This document shows, one piece after another, positions 32,566 to 42,192 of a stretch of 54,765 nt of DNA. Positions within the stretch are counted from its first letter, which is position 1, and each line of letters starts with the position of its first letter. This DNA is from WJMB01 sp964581465 (GTDB taxonomy: Bacteria; RBG-13-66-14), in the NCBI GenBank assembly GCA_964581465.1, contig CAZOOP010000024.1, positions 1 through 54,765 on the forward strand, in the 5' to 3' direction. Both the position numbers and the translations under genes were made by a program. Under the pieces are notes generated by a model. It ran no database searches, had not been told where the DNA came from, and saw nothing but the letters and a program-made list of their open reading frames with translations.

Positions 32566-35010
32566 TCAGACAAGATTGACGGGGTCGACATCCAGGGTCA
32601 GGTGGGTGGAGCTCAGGCCGCGACCGTACTCCCGAGCGACATTGAGGGCCGTGGTGAGCAGCCCGCCGCGGCTGGTCTTGAGGAGCAACTGTCGGCGCCA
32701 GCGCCCCTGGAGGCGCTGGAGCGGCGCCGGAGCGGGTCCGAGTAAGCGGTGACGACGCGAAGACTCGCCGCCCAGACGCTCGGCGAGGAGGGCCTGGAGC
32801 TCGGCGGCCCGCTTGTTGACGCGCTGGGGGTTCTCGCCGGAGAGCACCAGGGAAGCCAGGCGGACGAAGGGGGGCAAAAGGACCCGGCGACGGTATTCGA
32901 GCTCGGCCTCGAGGAACCCGGCGTAGTCGCCGCGCAGGGCGCAATCCACGGCGTAGTGACCGGGGCGGCGGGCGGCGACCAAGGCTCGCCCGGGCCAGAG
33001 CCCCCGTCCGGCCCGGCCGATGACCTGGGTGAGCAGATTGAAGACCCGCTCGGCGGCGCGGAAGTCGGGCACGGCCAGCCCGGCGTCGGCCTCGAGGACG
33101 CCGACGATGGTGACCCGTGGGAAGTGAAAACCCTTGGCCACCATCTGGGTGCCCAGCAGGATGTCGGCCTGACCGGCTGCGAAGCGGGCCAGGGCGCGCT
33201 GATGCCCGGCCTTGGAGCGGGCGGCGTCGGAGTCCAGCCGGACGGTGCGGGCCAGGGGCAGTAGACGGTTGAGCTCCTGCTCGACCCGTTGGGTCCCGGC
33301 GCCCACGGATTGCAGGGTGCCGGTTTTGCCGCAGCTCTGGCAGACGGTCAGGCGGGGATGGGCGGCGCCGCAGTGGTGGCAGCGCAGTTGGTTGGCGGGA
33401 CGGTGGTAGGTCAGGGGCAGATCGCAGTCCGGGCAGGCGGGGATGTAACCGCAGACCGCGCACTGCAGGGAGCTGGCGTAGCCCCGACGGTTGAGCAGGA
33501 CGATGGCCTGCCGTCCGGCGGCGATCTCGGCCTCGAGCGCCGTGGTCAGCTCGGCGGGGACCAGCTCCTCGGCGGGGCGTCCGCGCATGTCGACGAGCTG
33601 TACCCGGGGTGGGGCGGCGGCGTCGACGCGCTCGGTCAGCCGCAGGGTGGTCAGTCGTCCCTCGGCGGCCAGGTGGGCGCTCCAGACGCTGGGAGTGGCC
33701 GAGCCCAGAATCATGGGGCAGCCCGCTTCGCGGCAGCGTCGGGCGGCGACTTCGCGCGCGTGGTAGCGCGGTGTCTCGGCCTGCTTGTAGGCGTCGTCGT
33801 GCTCCTCGTCGATGATGATCAGTCCCAGGCGCTCGAGGGGGGCGAAGACGGCGGAGCGCGGTCCCAGGGCCACCCGGGCCCGGCCCTCGAAGAGACGCAG
33901 CCACTCGCCCCGGCGGCGGGCGCGGCTCTGGCGGGAGTGCAGCAGGGCCAGCTCGTCGCCGAAGCGGGCTGAGAACTGGCGGGCTAGTTGGGCGGTCAGG
34001 GCGATCTCGGGCACTAGGACGACGGCCCCGGCGCCGCGGGCCAGTACCTCCTCGACGGCGCGCAGGTAGACCTCGGTCTTGCCCGAACCGGTGACGCCGT
34101 GGAGCAGGAATTTGTCCCAACTCCCCAGGGAGCGCCGGATATGCTCCAAGGCCAGGGACTGCTCGTCGCTGAGTTTGTGTCGTCGCGCCTCGCCGCTTTC
34201 CACGGCTTCGCGGCGCTCCAGGCTGAACAGCTCGGCCAGGCCCTTGCGCTCCAGGGCGCGCAGGGTGGAGTGACTGGTCTCGGCCAGGCGGCAGGCCTCG
34301 GCGGCCCAGACGGCCTCATCGGCGGCGCCCCGGGTCAGCAGGGTGGAGACCAGACGGGCCTGGGCCGGTGAGGTGCTCCGCAGGCCGTCGAGATCGACCT
34401 CCCCGGCGGTCAGGCGCACCGCCAGGTTCTCCCGGGCGCGCAGCGGTCCGGCGGCGGCCTCGTCCCAGCAGCGCAGGTGGCCCAGCTCGACCAGCCGGTC
34501 CAGCTCATCGGCGGCGGACTTGGGCAGACCGTCGAGGAGAGCCTTGCGGTTGAGGGGCTCGTCGGCCAAGCGCTCCCAGAGCTCCAGGGCCGGACCGAGG
34601 AGCTCCAGGGGGCGACCGGCGGGACCCCAGGCGTACATCCTCCGGGTGCGCGCGTCCACGGGCAGCATCGCGGCCAGCACCGCCCCCAGGGGCGCCTGGT
34701 AGTACTCGGCGATCCAGCGGCCCAGCTCCAGCCGCTCGGCGTCGATGAGGGGATCGCGGTCGATCACCCCTCGAATGGACTTGATCTTCTCGGGCTCGAA
34801 TCCAGTAGGTGGCTCGGGGCTTTTTTCGACGACGAAGCCCACCTCGCCGCGCCCCCGCAGGGGCACATGGACCCGGCAGCCCACGGCGGCGCTCATCCCG
34901 GCGGGCAGGCGGTAGGTCAGCGGGCCGCCGAGGTCCGGCTTCAGCGCCACCGCGAGGTAGATCGGGCGGGGTCGCGCCGCCGGGGCGGGACTGTCGGGAG
35001 GATGGTTCAT
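32566..35010 (-). CDS. priA: Primosomal protein N' (replication restart helicase PriA)
   Basis: An 814-aa SF2 helicase that reloads the replisome at collapsed forks. N-terminal 3'-DNA-binding domain (YLAVALKPDLGGPLTYRLP) and winged helix precede the helicase core: Walker A GVTGSGKTEVYLRA, VLVPEIALT, GPRSAVFAPL, DEEHD box and GSATPS. The zinc-binding insert has CAVCGYIPACPDC and CHHCG...CQSCGKTG. Helicase motifs continue with LLGTQMVAKGFHFP and QVIGRAGR. I chose ATG at 35010. An extended -10 (TGCTACAAT, 35018-35026) ends seven bases before it, so a leaderless message is likely; a longer start at 35019 or beyond is less likely. Confidence 0.94.
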   Translation of the reverse strand: MNHPPDSPAPAARPRPIYLAVALKPDLGGPLTYRLPAGMSAAVGCRVHVPLRGRGEVGFVVEKSPEPPTGFEPEKIKSIRGVIDRDPLIDAERLELGRWIAEYYQAPLGAVLAAMLPVDARTRRMYAWGPAGRPLELLGPALELWERLADEPLNRKALLDGLPKSAADELDRLVELGHLRCWDEAAAGPLRARENLAVRLTAGEVDLDGLRSTSPAQARLVSTLLTRGAADEAVWAAEACRLAETSHSTLRALERKGLAELFSLERREAVESGEARRHKLSDEQSLALEHIRRSLGSWDKFLLHGVTGSGKTEVYLRAVEEVLARGAGAVVLVPEIALTAQLARQFSARFGDELALLHSRQSRARRRGEWLRLFEGRARVALGPRSAVFAPLERLGLIIIDEEHDDAYKQAETPRYHAREVAARRCREAGCPMILGSATPSVWSAHLAAEGRLTTLRLTERVDAAAPPRVQLVDMRGRPAEELVPAELTTALEAEIAAGRQAIVLLNRRGYASSLQCAVCGYIPACPDCDLPLTYHRPANQLRCHHCGAAHPRLTVCQSCGKTGTLQSVGAGTQRVEQELNRLLPLARTVRLDSDAARSKAGHQRALARFAAGQADILLGTQMVAKGFHFPRVTIVGVLEADAGLAVPDFRAAERVFNLLTQVIGRAGRGLWPGRALVAARRPGHYAVDCALRGDYAGFLEAELEYRRRVLLPPFVRLASLVLSGENPQRVNKRAAELQALLAERLGGESSRRHRLLGPAPAPLQRLQGRWRRQLLLKTSRGGLLTTALNVAREYGRGLSSTHLTLDVDPVNLV

Positions 35011-35017
35011 CGCGACC

Positions 35018-35026
35018 ATTGTAGCA
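35018..35026 (-). promoter_or_regulatory. Extended -10 promoter of priA
   Basis: On the minus strand TGCTACAAT fits TGnTAnAAT, ending seven bases before the ATG. No -35 box is visible. Confidence 0.5.
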
Positions 35027-35142
35027 CGGGGCGTCGACGGTGGCCGGGGGAAAGGTCGCGGCGGAGCTTGCGCTGACTCGGCGGCTTCGACTATCATTGG
35101 AGCAGCGACGTCGCCGAAGAGCCGGCGAATCAAGGAGGCAAC

Positions 35143-36240
35143 GTGGAGCGCCGCAGACTCTGGATCATCATCCTGATAATCGTCGCCGCCCTGGCGGCGG
35201 GGACCCTGGCTTTACTGCTCAATATCAGCGAGGAGGTCGTCTACGAGGACGTCACCGCCAAGCTCTTTTTCGGCTCCCTCTCCGAGGAGGAGGCCGCCCG
35301 CCTGCTGGAGATCAGCCGCGCGGCCCTGGAGTCCGGCGACGACGAGCGCGCCCTGGCCGTGGTGACCTACGCCTTCACCCGCCATGACGACGAGCTCAAC
35401 GATGAGCTGATGCTCCACTGGTGCCGGGTGCTCCTCGATACCGGCCGCTACGACGACGCCGTCGAGGTGGCCGGACGTTTGATCGATGAGCAGCCCGCCT
35501 GCTCGGTCATCACCGAAGACCAACTGGGACCGCTGCTCTACGGACATCTGAGCGCATTCGACGCCGCGGACCCCGGCTTCGACTACGCCCTGGCATTGGC
35601 CCTGCGCGGACTGACCGAGCGAGCCGACTCCGCCGCCGTCGCCGACTTCGACGCCCTGATCGAGACTCGCCTGAGCGAGAGCTACGAGTTGGAATGGGAC
35701 TACGAGTACCGGGGCGAGATGGAGTACTTCAACCCGGGCACGGCGCGCAGCGACGTCGGCGCCGCCGAGCACCAGGCCGAGACCCGCTCGCCGGAGCACT
35801 TCGCCGCCGAGCTCTCCTCCCTGCTCAACCTGGGTCCGCCGCCGGGTGATGACGAACCCATCGTCAGCGAGCCGCGCCTGGCCGAGTTCCTGGTCCTGAC
35901 CGACCGCATCAGCGTCGAGGTGGCCGGCACCGAGGTCGAGGAGGTGGAGTCCGCGGAGGAGGAATCCAACGAGGAGGCAGAGGAATCCATCGAGGAGGAA
36001 ACCGACGACGAGGGCGACGACTGGCTCACCGAGCACCTCGACGAGTCGATGACCGAGGAGGAGGCCGCCCTGCTGCGCGAGGTCCTCAGCCAGACTCCGC
36101 TCCCCGAGGAGCAGACCACCTACCGCTCCGTGACCACGGTCCACTGTCGGTTGGAGGGTTTCCAGCCCCTGGAGCTGCTGGAGCATCTGGGGCTCGATCC
36201 GCACACCGGCCGCCCGAGGTTGCCCGGCGACCTGGAGTGA
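35143..36240 (+). CDS. Membrane-anchored acidic protein of unknown function
   Basis: A 365-aa protein. Residues 6-26 form one membrane segment (WIIILIIVAALAAGTLALLL) after a basic MERRR, so it is a type II-like anchor with the bulk outside. Residues of about 40-120 look like TPR-style helical hairpins (ALESGDDERALAVVTYAF, LDTGRYDDAVEVAGRLI). The segment at 265-305 is a very acidic, Glu-rich linker, followed by a short helix. GTG start with AAGGAGG upstream. I do not recognise a named family. Divergent from priA, with 132 bases between starts. Confidence 0.65.
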   Translation: MERRRLWIIILIIVAALAAGTLALLLNISEEVVYEDVTAKLFFGSLSEEEAARLLEISRAALESGDDERALAVVTYAFTRHDDELNDELMLHWCRVLLDTGRYDDAVEVAGRLIDEQPACSVITEDQLGPLLYGHLSAFDAADPGFDYALALALRGLTERADSAAVADFDALIETRLSESYELEWDYEYRGEMEYFNPGTARSDVGAAEHQAETRSPEHFAAELSSLLNLGPPPGDDEPIVSEPRLAEFLVLTDRISVEVAGTEVEEVESAEEESNEEAEESIEEETDDEGDDWLTEHLDESMTEEEAALLREVLSQTPLPEEQTTYRSVTTVHCRLEGFQPLELLEHLGLDPHTGRPRLPGDLE

Positions 36241-36490
36241 GGGAGAGAGCTCAACACCCGGCTCAAGTCTCACTGATTGGAATAGGCGGCGCGCACGATC
36301 GAGTAACGTCCTACTTAACAAACAGCGAGAGAGCGATTGGACTGGCAGTCTTGGGACCCTTGTGATACAATCCAATATACGTGACAAGCAGCGTTGAACC
36401 ACCACAATCAGTCCGGCGGTCGCGAGCAGCTTATCACCTTCTAACCGCCCTTATCAGAACATCTTAATCAAACGCTTACATCCGCCGGCA
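36241..36490. other. Intergenic region before the ABC exporter promoter
   Basis: No gene is seen. TACAAT near 36364 is a possible -10 without a matching -35. Confidence 0.3.
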
Positions 36491-36519
36491 TTGACTGGTC
36501 CCGTGAAACGTTTTATACT
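36491..36519 (+). promoter_or_regulatory. Promoter for the ABC-2 exporter genes
   Basis: TTGACT (36491-36496), 17 bases, TATACT (36514-36519). One of the best sigma70-like matches in the window. It gives a leader of about 145 nt. Confidence 0.65.
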
Positions 36520-36671
36520 CGGTTAATCAAGCAAGGTCGATGGCGACAGTCTCCGTCATCCCACCCGAACGATGACGCGGGAGCAGAGCGGCGCGACCAA
36601 GACGACCAGTCCGACACTTTTACAGACGGCATGATCCCCGGCACCCGCACTCCAGCACCCGCACTCCGCGC

Positions 36672-37703
36672 ATGGCGGTTCGACCATTCCAGGAAAGACC
36701 CTTGATTGAGGAAAGCCAGCCCGCCCCGACCGACATCCCGCCGGCCCTGGTCGTCAGCGGCCTGTCCAAGCGCTTCGACGAGGTTCAGGCCGTCGACGGA
36801 GTCGATTTCACCGTGCGCTCCGGCGAGGTCTTCGGTTTCCTCGGTCCCAACGGCGCCGGCAAGACCACCACCATCAAGCTGCTCACCGGTCTGGCCCGGC
36901 CCGACGCCGGGCGTATCGCCTACTTCGGCGCGGACTTCACCCGACGGCTCAAGGCCGCCCAACACCTCTTCGGGGTGGTCGCCGACGGCAACAACCTCTA
37001 CCCCGAGCTGACCGGCCGGGAGAACCTGGTGTTCTGCGCCGCCCTCTACGGCATCGGACGCGCCGAGGCCCGCAACAGGGCTGAGGAGCTCCTCGAGCGC
37101 TTCGGCCTGGACTATGCCGCCGGGCGCCGCTTCGGCGGCTATTCCCGGGGCATGGGCCGCCGCCTCTGCATCGCCGCCGCGCTGATCCACCGCCCGCGCC
37201 TGCTGTTCCTCGACGAGCCGACCACGGGCATCGACGTGCCCAACGCCCGGGAGATCCGCCGCATGCTGGCCGGTCTGGCCGCCGACGGAACCACCATCTT
37301 TTTGACCACTCATTACATCGAGGAGGCTGAGCGGCTCTGCGATCGCGTGGCCTTCATCGTCGCCGGGCGCATCGTCCGCCAAGCCGCCGTCGAAAAGCTC
37401 TTGGACGGAGCCCGGGACCGCCGCATCATCGAGCTGCAACTCGACACCGCCCCCGAACCCCTGCTGTCCGCCCTTTCCGAACACTTCCCCACCTACCGGT
37501 GGGAACCCCGGGCCGGTAAACGTCTGCGGCTGATTTCCACGGCCGAGATCGAGCTGGCCCCGCCGGCGGCCTTCCTCGCCGAGCGCGGGGCGGCCGTGCT
37601 GGAAGCCCGCCGCCTGCGCCCCAGCCTCGAGGAGGTCTTCGTCGAGGTCACCGGCCTGGCCGCCGAGCGCCTGAGCGCGGAGAGGGGAGGGCGACGTGGC
37701 TAG
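36672..37703 (+). CDS. ABC-2 type exporter, ATP-binding protein
   Basis: A 343-aa ATPase. Walker A GPNGAGKTTTIKLLTG, signature YSRGMGRRLCIAAAL (the usual SGGQ region is altered to SRGM), Walker B LLFLDEPTTGID and H-loop TTHYIEEAE. The 90-residue C-terminal extension is typical of drug or sodium export (NatA-like) subunits. ATG at 36672 lacks a ribosome-binding site; TTG at 36702 has AGGAAAG upstream and may be the real start. The stop overlaps the permease GTG by eight bases. The substrate cannot be deduced. Confidence 0.88.
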   Translation: MAVRPFQERPLIEESQPAPTDIPPALVVSGLSKRFDEVQAVDGVDFTVRSGEVFGFLGPNGAGKTTTIKLLTGLARPDAGRIAYFGADFTRRLKAAQHLFGVVADGNNLYPELTGRENLVFCAALYGIGRAEARNRAEELLERFGLDYAAGRRFGGYSRGMGRRLCIAAALIHRPRLLFLDEPTTGIDVPNAREIRRMLAGLAADGTTIFLTTHYIEEAERLCDRVAFIVAGRIVRQAAVEKLLDGARDRRIIELQLDTAPEPLLSALSEHFPTYRWEPRAGKRLRLISTAEIELAPPAAFLAERGAAVLEARRLRPSLEEVFVEVTGLAAERLSAERGGRRG

Positions 37704-38430
37704 GAGCGCCGCCTTCTGGGCGATCGTGCGCAAGGACCTGCGCGCCTACTACTTCAAGCCGCCCAACATAAGTTGGGGCCTGGTCTTCCCCCTGGCCTGG
37801 ACGCTGATGTTCTTCCTGCGCTCCGGAGGCGGTTTGGATATCGCCCGCCTGCTGCCCGGTGTGACGGCGATGAGCATCCTCTTCGGCACCACCTCGATGC
37901 TGGCGGTGACGATAACCTTCGAGCGCCGGGTGGCCGCCTTCGACCGCCTGCTGCTGGCCCCGCTGTCCCTCGAGGCCCTGATGCTGGCCAAGCTGGGCGG
38001 CGCCGTGCTCTTCGGCGTGCTGAACTCCGCCGTGCCCCTGATCCTGGGCTTCATCCTCACCGACCTCGCCGCCGTCCAGTGGCTGGTCGTCGTGCCGGCG
38101 ATCCTGCTGACCTCCTTCTCCGCCGCCCTGGTGGGCCTCTTCGTCGCAGTCAGCGTTAGCGAGGTCTTCGAGGCCCAGACCTTCTCCAACTTCCTGCGCT
38201 TCCCGATGGTCTTCCTCTGCGGTCTCTTCCTGCCGCTGACCGAGCTGCCCGCCTGGCTGCGCCCCCTCTCCTACGCCCTGCCGCTGACCTACGGCGTCGA
38301 CGCCCTGCGCGGCGGCCTGGGCGGCGGCCTCCACCTGCCGCTCTGGCTGGACCTCTCCGCCCTGGCCGCCTTCTGCCTAGCGCTCTTCCTGCTCAGCCTG
38401 CGCAACATCCGACGCCACTGGATCGCCTAA
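37696..38430 (+). CDS. ABC-2 type exporter, permease
   Basis: A 244-aa permease with six predicted membrane helices and the ABC-2 signature region FLRFPMVFLCGLFLPLTELP then LRPLSYALPLTYGVDALRG. GTG start inside the ATPase end, with GGGGAGGG upstream. Half-transporter partner of the preceding ATPase; a dimer of each is expected. Confidence 0.88.
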   Translation: MARSAAFWAIVRKDLRAYYFKPPNISWGLVFPLAWTLMFFLRSGGGLDIARLLPGVTAMSILFGTTSMLAVTITFERRVAAFDRLLLAPLSLEALMLAKLGGAVLFGVLNSAVPLILGFILTDLAAVQWLVVVPAILLTSFSAALVGLFVAVSVSEVFEAQTFSNFLRFPMVFLCGLFLPLTELPAWLRPLSYALPLTYGVDALRGGLGGGLHLPLWLDLSALAAFCLALFLLSLRNIRRHWIA

Positions 38431-38631
38431 CCAACCGATATCATCAAACCATTCTCCCCGGCTAGGCCAAACCTTCACGCATACCGGATTACCCATAAAA
38501 AGAACTTGCGCGATGGGCGTTTTCGTAGATAATTAGCCTTGGGCGGCCCCCGGTCATTGTACCGGCAAGGGCGCGCCGCGGAGTGGACTTCGTCAGCGGG
38601 TCCCCCAGCGATCCCGAAACGAGGAGACGGA

Positions 38632-38796
38632 GTGGAACTCTACGAATGCACGATCTGCGGTTACGTTTACAACCCGCGACAAGGCGACCCCGACTTCGGC
38701 GTCGAGAAAGGCACCGCCTTCCACGAACTGCCCGAGGATTGGGAATGCCCGGAATGCGGAGCCTCGCCGGACGCCTTCGAGCCCTACGAGGAGTAA
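38632..38796 (+). CDS. Rubredoxin
   Basis: A 54-aa electron carrier with a single Fe site: CTICGY at residues 6-11 and CPECGA at 39-44. It keeps the typical YNPRQGDPDFGVEKGTAF and DWECP blocks. GTG start with GAGGAG upstream. Longer frames upstream are not supported. It likely donates electrons to the flavodiiron protein or rubrerythrin encoded next. Confidence 0.93.
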   Translation: MELYECTICGYVYNPRQGDPDFGVEKGTAFHELPEDWECPECGASPDAFEPYEE

Positions 38797-38822
38797 CCGC
38801 CGCGCCCGAGCAGTTTTCCAAC

Positions 38823-38845
38823 GGCCCCCCACGGGGGCCTTTCTA
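38823..38845 (+). terminator. Terminator after rubredoxin
   Basis: GGCCCCC/GGGGGCC stem with a short loop, followed by TTTCTAT, 26 bases after the stop. Confidence 0.8.
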
Positions 38846-39130
38846 TATCGCTCTGGACAACTCATCGATCCACGAGCAAGCGACCTTCGCCGCCCATCAA
38901 TTCCCCCGGCGAGACATCTGCGGCGCCGGGCCGACCAACAAGGTGGGGCGGCGGCGAAGGTCGCGGTCTCTTGCGTGATCCACCCCTGAGAACGCATCAC
39001 TTTTTACTGATGCGCTTCGTCCTGTCTTGCATTTCCCAGCGCCAGGGTGCATAATCCAACCTCTAGTAACACTTACAGATAACGGGTAGCGACGCCCGCG
39101 AAGCTTTGAAGGCAAGTGCAAGGAGGCAGT

Positions 39131-40336
39131 GTGAAGGACCACAGCCGCAAGATAACCGATCATATCTACTGGTGCGGGGTCATCGACGCCGCGCTGCGCA
39201 CCTTCGACGTGATCATGCACACGGAGTGGGGCACCACCTACAACGCCTACTTCATCGACGCCGAGAAGCCCACCCTGGTCGACACCGCCAAGGCTCATCT
39301 CTCCGAGCTCTACCTGGCCCGGGTGCGCGAACTGGTGGACCTGAAGGATATCCAGTACATCGTCTGCAATCACTTCGAGCCCGACCATTCCGGCACCCTC
39401 GAGGAGCTGCTCAAACTGGCTCCCCAGGCGGTTCCGGTGATGAGCAAGGTCGGCGAGCGCTTCTTCCGCGGGCTGGTGGATTACGCCGGCGAAGTCTTGA
39501 TCATCGAAGATGACGGGCAGAAACTGGACCTGGGCAGCCTCGAGCTGACCTTCTACAAGACCCCCTTCCTCCACTGGCCGGATACGATGTGCACCTGGCT
39601 GGAGGCCGACAAGTCGATCTTCACCTGCGATATCTTCGGCTGCCACTACGCCGACGATCGGTTGCTCTCCGACCGCATGGGCAACTTCGACGAGGCCTAC
39701 CGCTACTACTTCGACGTCATCCTGCGCCCCTTCAAGAAGTACCTGCGCAAGGCCATGGGGCTCATCGAACACCTGCCCATCGAGAATATCATGGTCGGCC
39801 ACGGCCCGATCATCCATGGGCGCGAGGAGGTCGACCGCTACTGGGAGCTTTACGACGAGTGGGCCAAGCCGCTCAAACCGCCCACGGGCAAACCGACGGC
39901 CTTCATCTTCTCGGCCTCGAGCTACGGGATGACCCACCGCATGGGCTGGGCCGCCGCCGAGGGCATCCGCGAGACCGGCATGGACGCCCGGGTTTTCGAC
40001 GTCAACGACCTGAAACCGGGCAAGATCATCGACGAGGCCGAGATGGCCAAGCTTGTTCTGGTCGGCTCGGACACCATCGCCGGCGACGCCCTGGAGCCGG
40101 TCTGGAACGCGCTGTCCGCCTTTCCGCTGGTTCCCGAGAAGCGCTCGAAGACGGCGGGCGCCTTCGGCAGCTATGGCTGGAGCGGCGAGGCGGCGCCGAT
40201 GATCCACCAGCGCCTCGAGCAGCTCAAGTTCAAGCTGCCCGAGGAGCCCATGCGCGCCGTGCTGCGCCCCACCGAGGAGGACCTCGCCGAATGCCGGGCC
40301 TGGGGCAAGCGCCTGGCCGAGGCCGCCCGGAGCTAA
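39131..40336 (+). CDS. fprA: FprA family flavodiiron protein (oxygen/NO reductase)
   Basis: A 401-aa two-domain protein. The metallo-beta-lactamase-like N-domain carries the di-iron ligands in NHFEPDHSG (HxExDH), followed by FLHWPDTM, CDIFGCHYAD and the final His in GHGPIIHG. The C-terminal flavodoxin domain starts near residue 255 with FIFSASSYGMTHRM as the FMN phosphate loop. It reduces O2 to water or NO to N2O in anaerobes. GTG start with AAGGAGG upstream. It lies between rubredoxin and rubrerythrin, its known functional partners. Confidence 0.93.
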   Translation: MKDHSRKITDHIYWCGVIDAALRTFDVIMHTEWGTTYNAYFIDAEKPTLVDTAKAHLSELYLARVRELVDLKDIQYIVCNHFEPDHSGTLEELLKLAPQAVPVMSKVGERFFRGLVDYAGEVLIIEDDGQKLDLGSLELTFYKTPFLHWPDTMCTWLEADKSIFTCDIFGCHYADDRLLSDRMGNFDEAYRYYFDVILRPFKKYLRKAMGLIEHLPIENIMVGHGPIIHGREEVDRYWELYDEWAKPLKPPTGKPTAFIFSASSYGMTHRMGWAAAEGIRETGMDARVFDVNDLKPGKIIDEAEMAKLVLVGSDTIAGDALEPVWNALSAFPLVPEKRSKTAGAFGSYGWSGEAAPMIHQRLEQLKFKLPEEPMRAVLRPTEEDLAECRAWGKRLAEAARS

Positions 40337-40352
40337 CGGGTTCATGATTGTC

Positions 40353-40380
40353 GCGGGCGGGGGCTCCAAACCCCGCCCGC
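40353..40380. terminator. Hairpin after fprA, T-poor
   Basis: A perfect 10-bp stem (GCGGGCGGGG/CCCCGCCCGC) with an eight-base loop, 16 bases after the stop. No T tract, so it may be a weak terminator or an mRNA 3' stabiliser. Confidence 0.5.
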
Positions 40381-40436
40381 CGCTTACAGCAAGTACTTCT
40401 CGATACCGCCTCCCCGCGCATATCATCATCGAGTAA

Positions 40437-40445
40437 TGCTACAAT
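40437..40445 (+). promoter_or_regulatory. Extended -10 promoter of rubrerythrin
   Basis: TGCTACAAT, 43 bases before the ATG, identical to the priA element. No -35 evident. Confidence 0.5.
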
Positions 40446-40488
40446 CCCGGGGCGACTCGAAACGCCATCAACCCCAAGGAGTCCCTCC

Positions 40489-41025
40489 ATGCGCAAGATG
40501 ACCGAGGAGTTCCTCTGGGCCGCCTTCTGCGGCGAGAGCAAGGCGCACATGAAGTACGCCGCCTACGCCGACAAGGCCGCCAAGGAGGGCAAGCCCAACA
40601 TCGCCAAACTGTTCCGCGCCATCAGCTACGCCGAGCGCGTCCACGCCACCAATCACTTCAAGGCCCTCAAAGCCCTCAAGAGCACCGCCGAGAACTTGCA
40701 AGACGCCATCGCCGGCGAGAACTTCGAGGTCGAGGAGATGTACCCGGCCTACGACGCCGTCGCCAAGCTGCAGGACGAGCACGAGGCCGAGCACAGCATC
40801 CACTACGCCATCGAGGCCGAGAAGATCCACGAGAAGATGTACCGCGACGCCAAGGCCCACGCCGAGAAAGACGACGACTGGGAGATCGGTGACGTCTACA
40901 TCTGCCCCAACTGCGGCTTCACCCACATCGTCTCCGAGAAGGACCCCCTGCCCGAGGTCTGCCCGGTGTGCAAGTGGAAGAAGAGCACCTTCAAGAAGTT
41001 CGACGGTTACGAGGAGCTAATCTAG
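40489..41025 (+). CDS. Rubrerythrin
   Basis: A 178-aa peroxidase with a four-helix di-iron domain and a C-terminal rubredoxin-like domain. Di-iron ligand region: FLWAAFCGESKAHMKYAAYA near the N-terminus, AERVHATNHF and DEHEAEHSIHY. The rubredoxin-type knuckles are CPNCGF and CPVCKW. AAGGAG lies before the ATG. It reduces hydrogen peroxide with electrons from rubredoxin. Followed by a strong bidirectional terminator. Confidence 0.93.
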   Translation: MRKMTEEFLWAAFCGESKAHMKYAAYADKAAKEGKPNIAKLFRAISYAERVHATNHFKALKALKSTAENLQDAIAGENFEVEEMYPAYDAVAKLQDEHEAEHSIHYAIEAEKIHEKMYRDAKAHAEKDDDWEIGDVYICPNCGFTHIVSEKDPLPEVCPVCKWKKSTFKKFDGYEELI

Positions 41026-41048
41026 CCCCGAGTATAGCCTTGTGTGGC

Positions 41049-41080
41049 AAAACCGGAGGGGTTTCCCTCCGGTTTTGTTA
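41049..41080. terminator. Bidirectional terminator between rubrerythrin and stomatin genes
   Basis: AAAACCGGAGGG and CCCTCCGGTTTT form a 12-bp stem around GTTT. T tracts occur on both strands, so it can end the convergent transcripts on either side. Confidence 0.85.
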
Positions 41081-41101
41081 TTTTCTTGCTGGTTTTCTGC
41101 A

Positions 41102-42160
41102 TCAAGCTCCAGTACGTCCTTTGTTCATTTCGGTCAACGCACCGAGAGAACCCAAGGCCTTGATCGTATCGAAAGGCAGGAAAACGGTGTTGGTGCCCTC
41201 TCGCGCAGCCTGCTGAACGGCTTGGATGTAACCACGGGTTAAGAGATAGGTAGGGGTCTGCTCTCCAAGTTTGGCCTTCAGCTTTTCCACAGCATCGGCT
41301 TCGGCGGCGGCCTCCAGCTCGCGGGCCCTGGCCTTGCCCTCGGCGGTGAGGATCTCTGATTCCCGTCTACCTTCAGCGTGTGTAATGGCCGCCTGTTTTG
41401 CCCCCTCAGCCTTGGTGATGGCGGCCTGTTTGGTGCCCTCGGCCTCCTTGATCATCGCCCGGCGCTTGCGCTCGGCGGTTACCTCGGCCCGCATGGCTTC
41501 GAGGAAGTCGGCCGGCGGGGAGACATCCTGCAGCTCGACCCGGTTGACCTTGACACCCCACTTGTCGGTGGCCTCGTCGAGAATGTCGCGCAGGCGGGCG
41601 TTGAGGGAGTCGCGGCTGTCGAAGGTCTCGTCGAGCTCCAGGGCGCCGATGGCCGTGCGCAGGCTGGTCTGGGTCAGCCGCTCTATGGCCAGGGGCACGT
41701 TCTCGATTTCGTACACAGCCCGGCGCGGCTCGGTAATCTGATAGTATAGGACCGCATCAACAGTCAGAACCAGGTTGTCCTTTGTAATAACCTGCTGAGC
41801 AGGGAAGTCCAGTAGCTGCTCACGCAGATCGATGAATTCGGACCAGTAATACTGACCAGCCACTGAACTGCGCCCGCTGCCGTCGACAACCTTGGCCCCG
41901 TGGGGCTTGTCGGCGCCCGCCACCTGGGGGCGGCTGCCGGGTTTTGTTTTGTCGAAGGTGACCGAGGTGGTGTCGATGACCCGCAGCGGCTTGTCGAAGA
42001 AGGGCAGCACCATGTGCAGACCGCTGTCCAGGACCCGATGGAACTTGCCCAAACGCTCGATGACCATCACGTGGGCCTGGGGGACCTGGCGGAAGCCCTT
42101 GAGGGCGATGATCAAGATCAGGATGAAGGCTACTCCGAGTACGATGTATAAACCGAGCAT
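41102..42160 (-). CDS. Stomatin/prohibitin-type SPFH membrane protein
   Basis: A 352-aa protein with one N-terminal membrane helix (residues 3-20) and an SPFH domain: VPQAHVMVIERLGKFHRVLD, then ITKDNLVLTVDAVLYYQI and LRTAIGALELDE. A long charged coiled-coil follows (TKQAAITKAEGAKQAAITHA). It resembles QmcA/stomatin and the HflK/C family. Residues of about 66-110 form an insert, rich in Gly, Ser and Pro, between the two halves of the SPFH domain, and I do not recall it from typical members. Three genes on the same strand lie upstream; they may act together at the membrane. Role: membrane microdomain scaffold, inferred. Confidence 0.85.
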   Translation of the reverse strand: MLGLYIVLGVAFILILIIALKGFRQVPQAHVMVIERLGKFHRVLDSGLHMVLPFFDKPLRVIDTTSVTFDKTKPGSRPQVAGADKPHGAKVVDGSGRSSVAGQYYWSEFIDLREQLLDFPAQQVITKDNLVLTVDAVLYYQITEPRRAVYEIENVPLAIERLTQTSLRTAIGALELDETFDSRDSLNARLRDILDEATDKWGVKVNRVELQDVSPPADFLEAMRAEVTAERKRRAMIKEAEGTKQAAITKAEGAKQAAITHAEGRRESEILTAEGKARARELEAAAEADAVEKLKAKLGEQTPTYLLTRGYIQAVQQAAREGTNTVFLPFDTIKALGSLGALTEMNKGRTGA

Positions 42161-42192
42161 TTAGCTCCCTCCCTGGATAGATTCATGGGTGG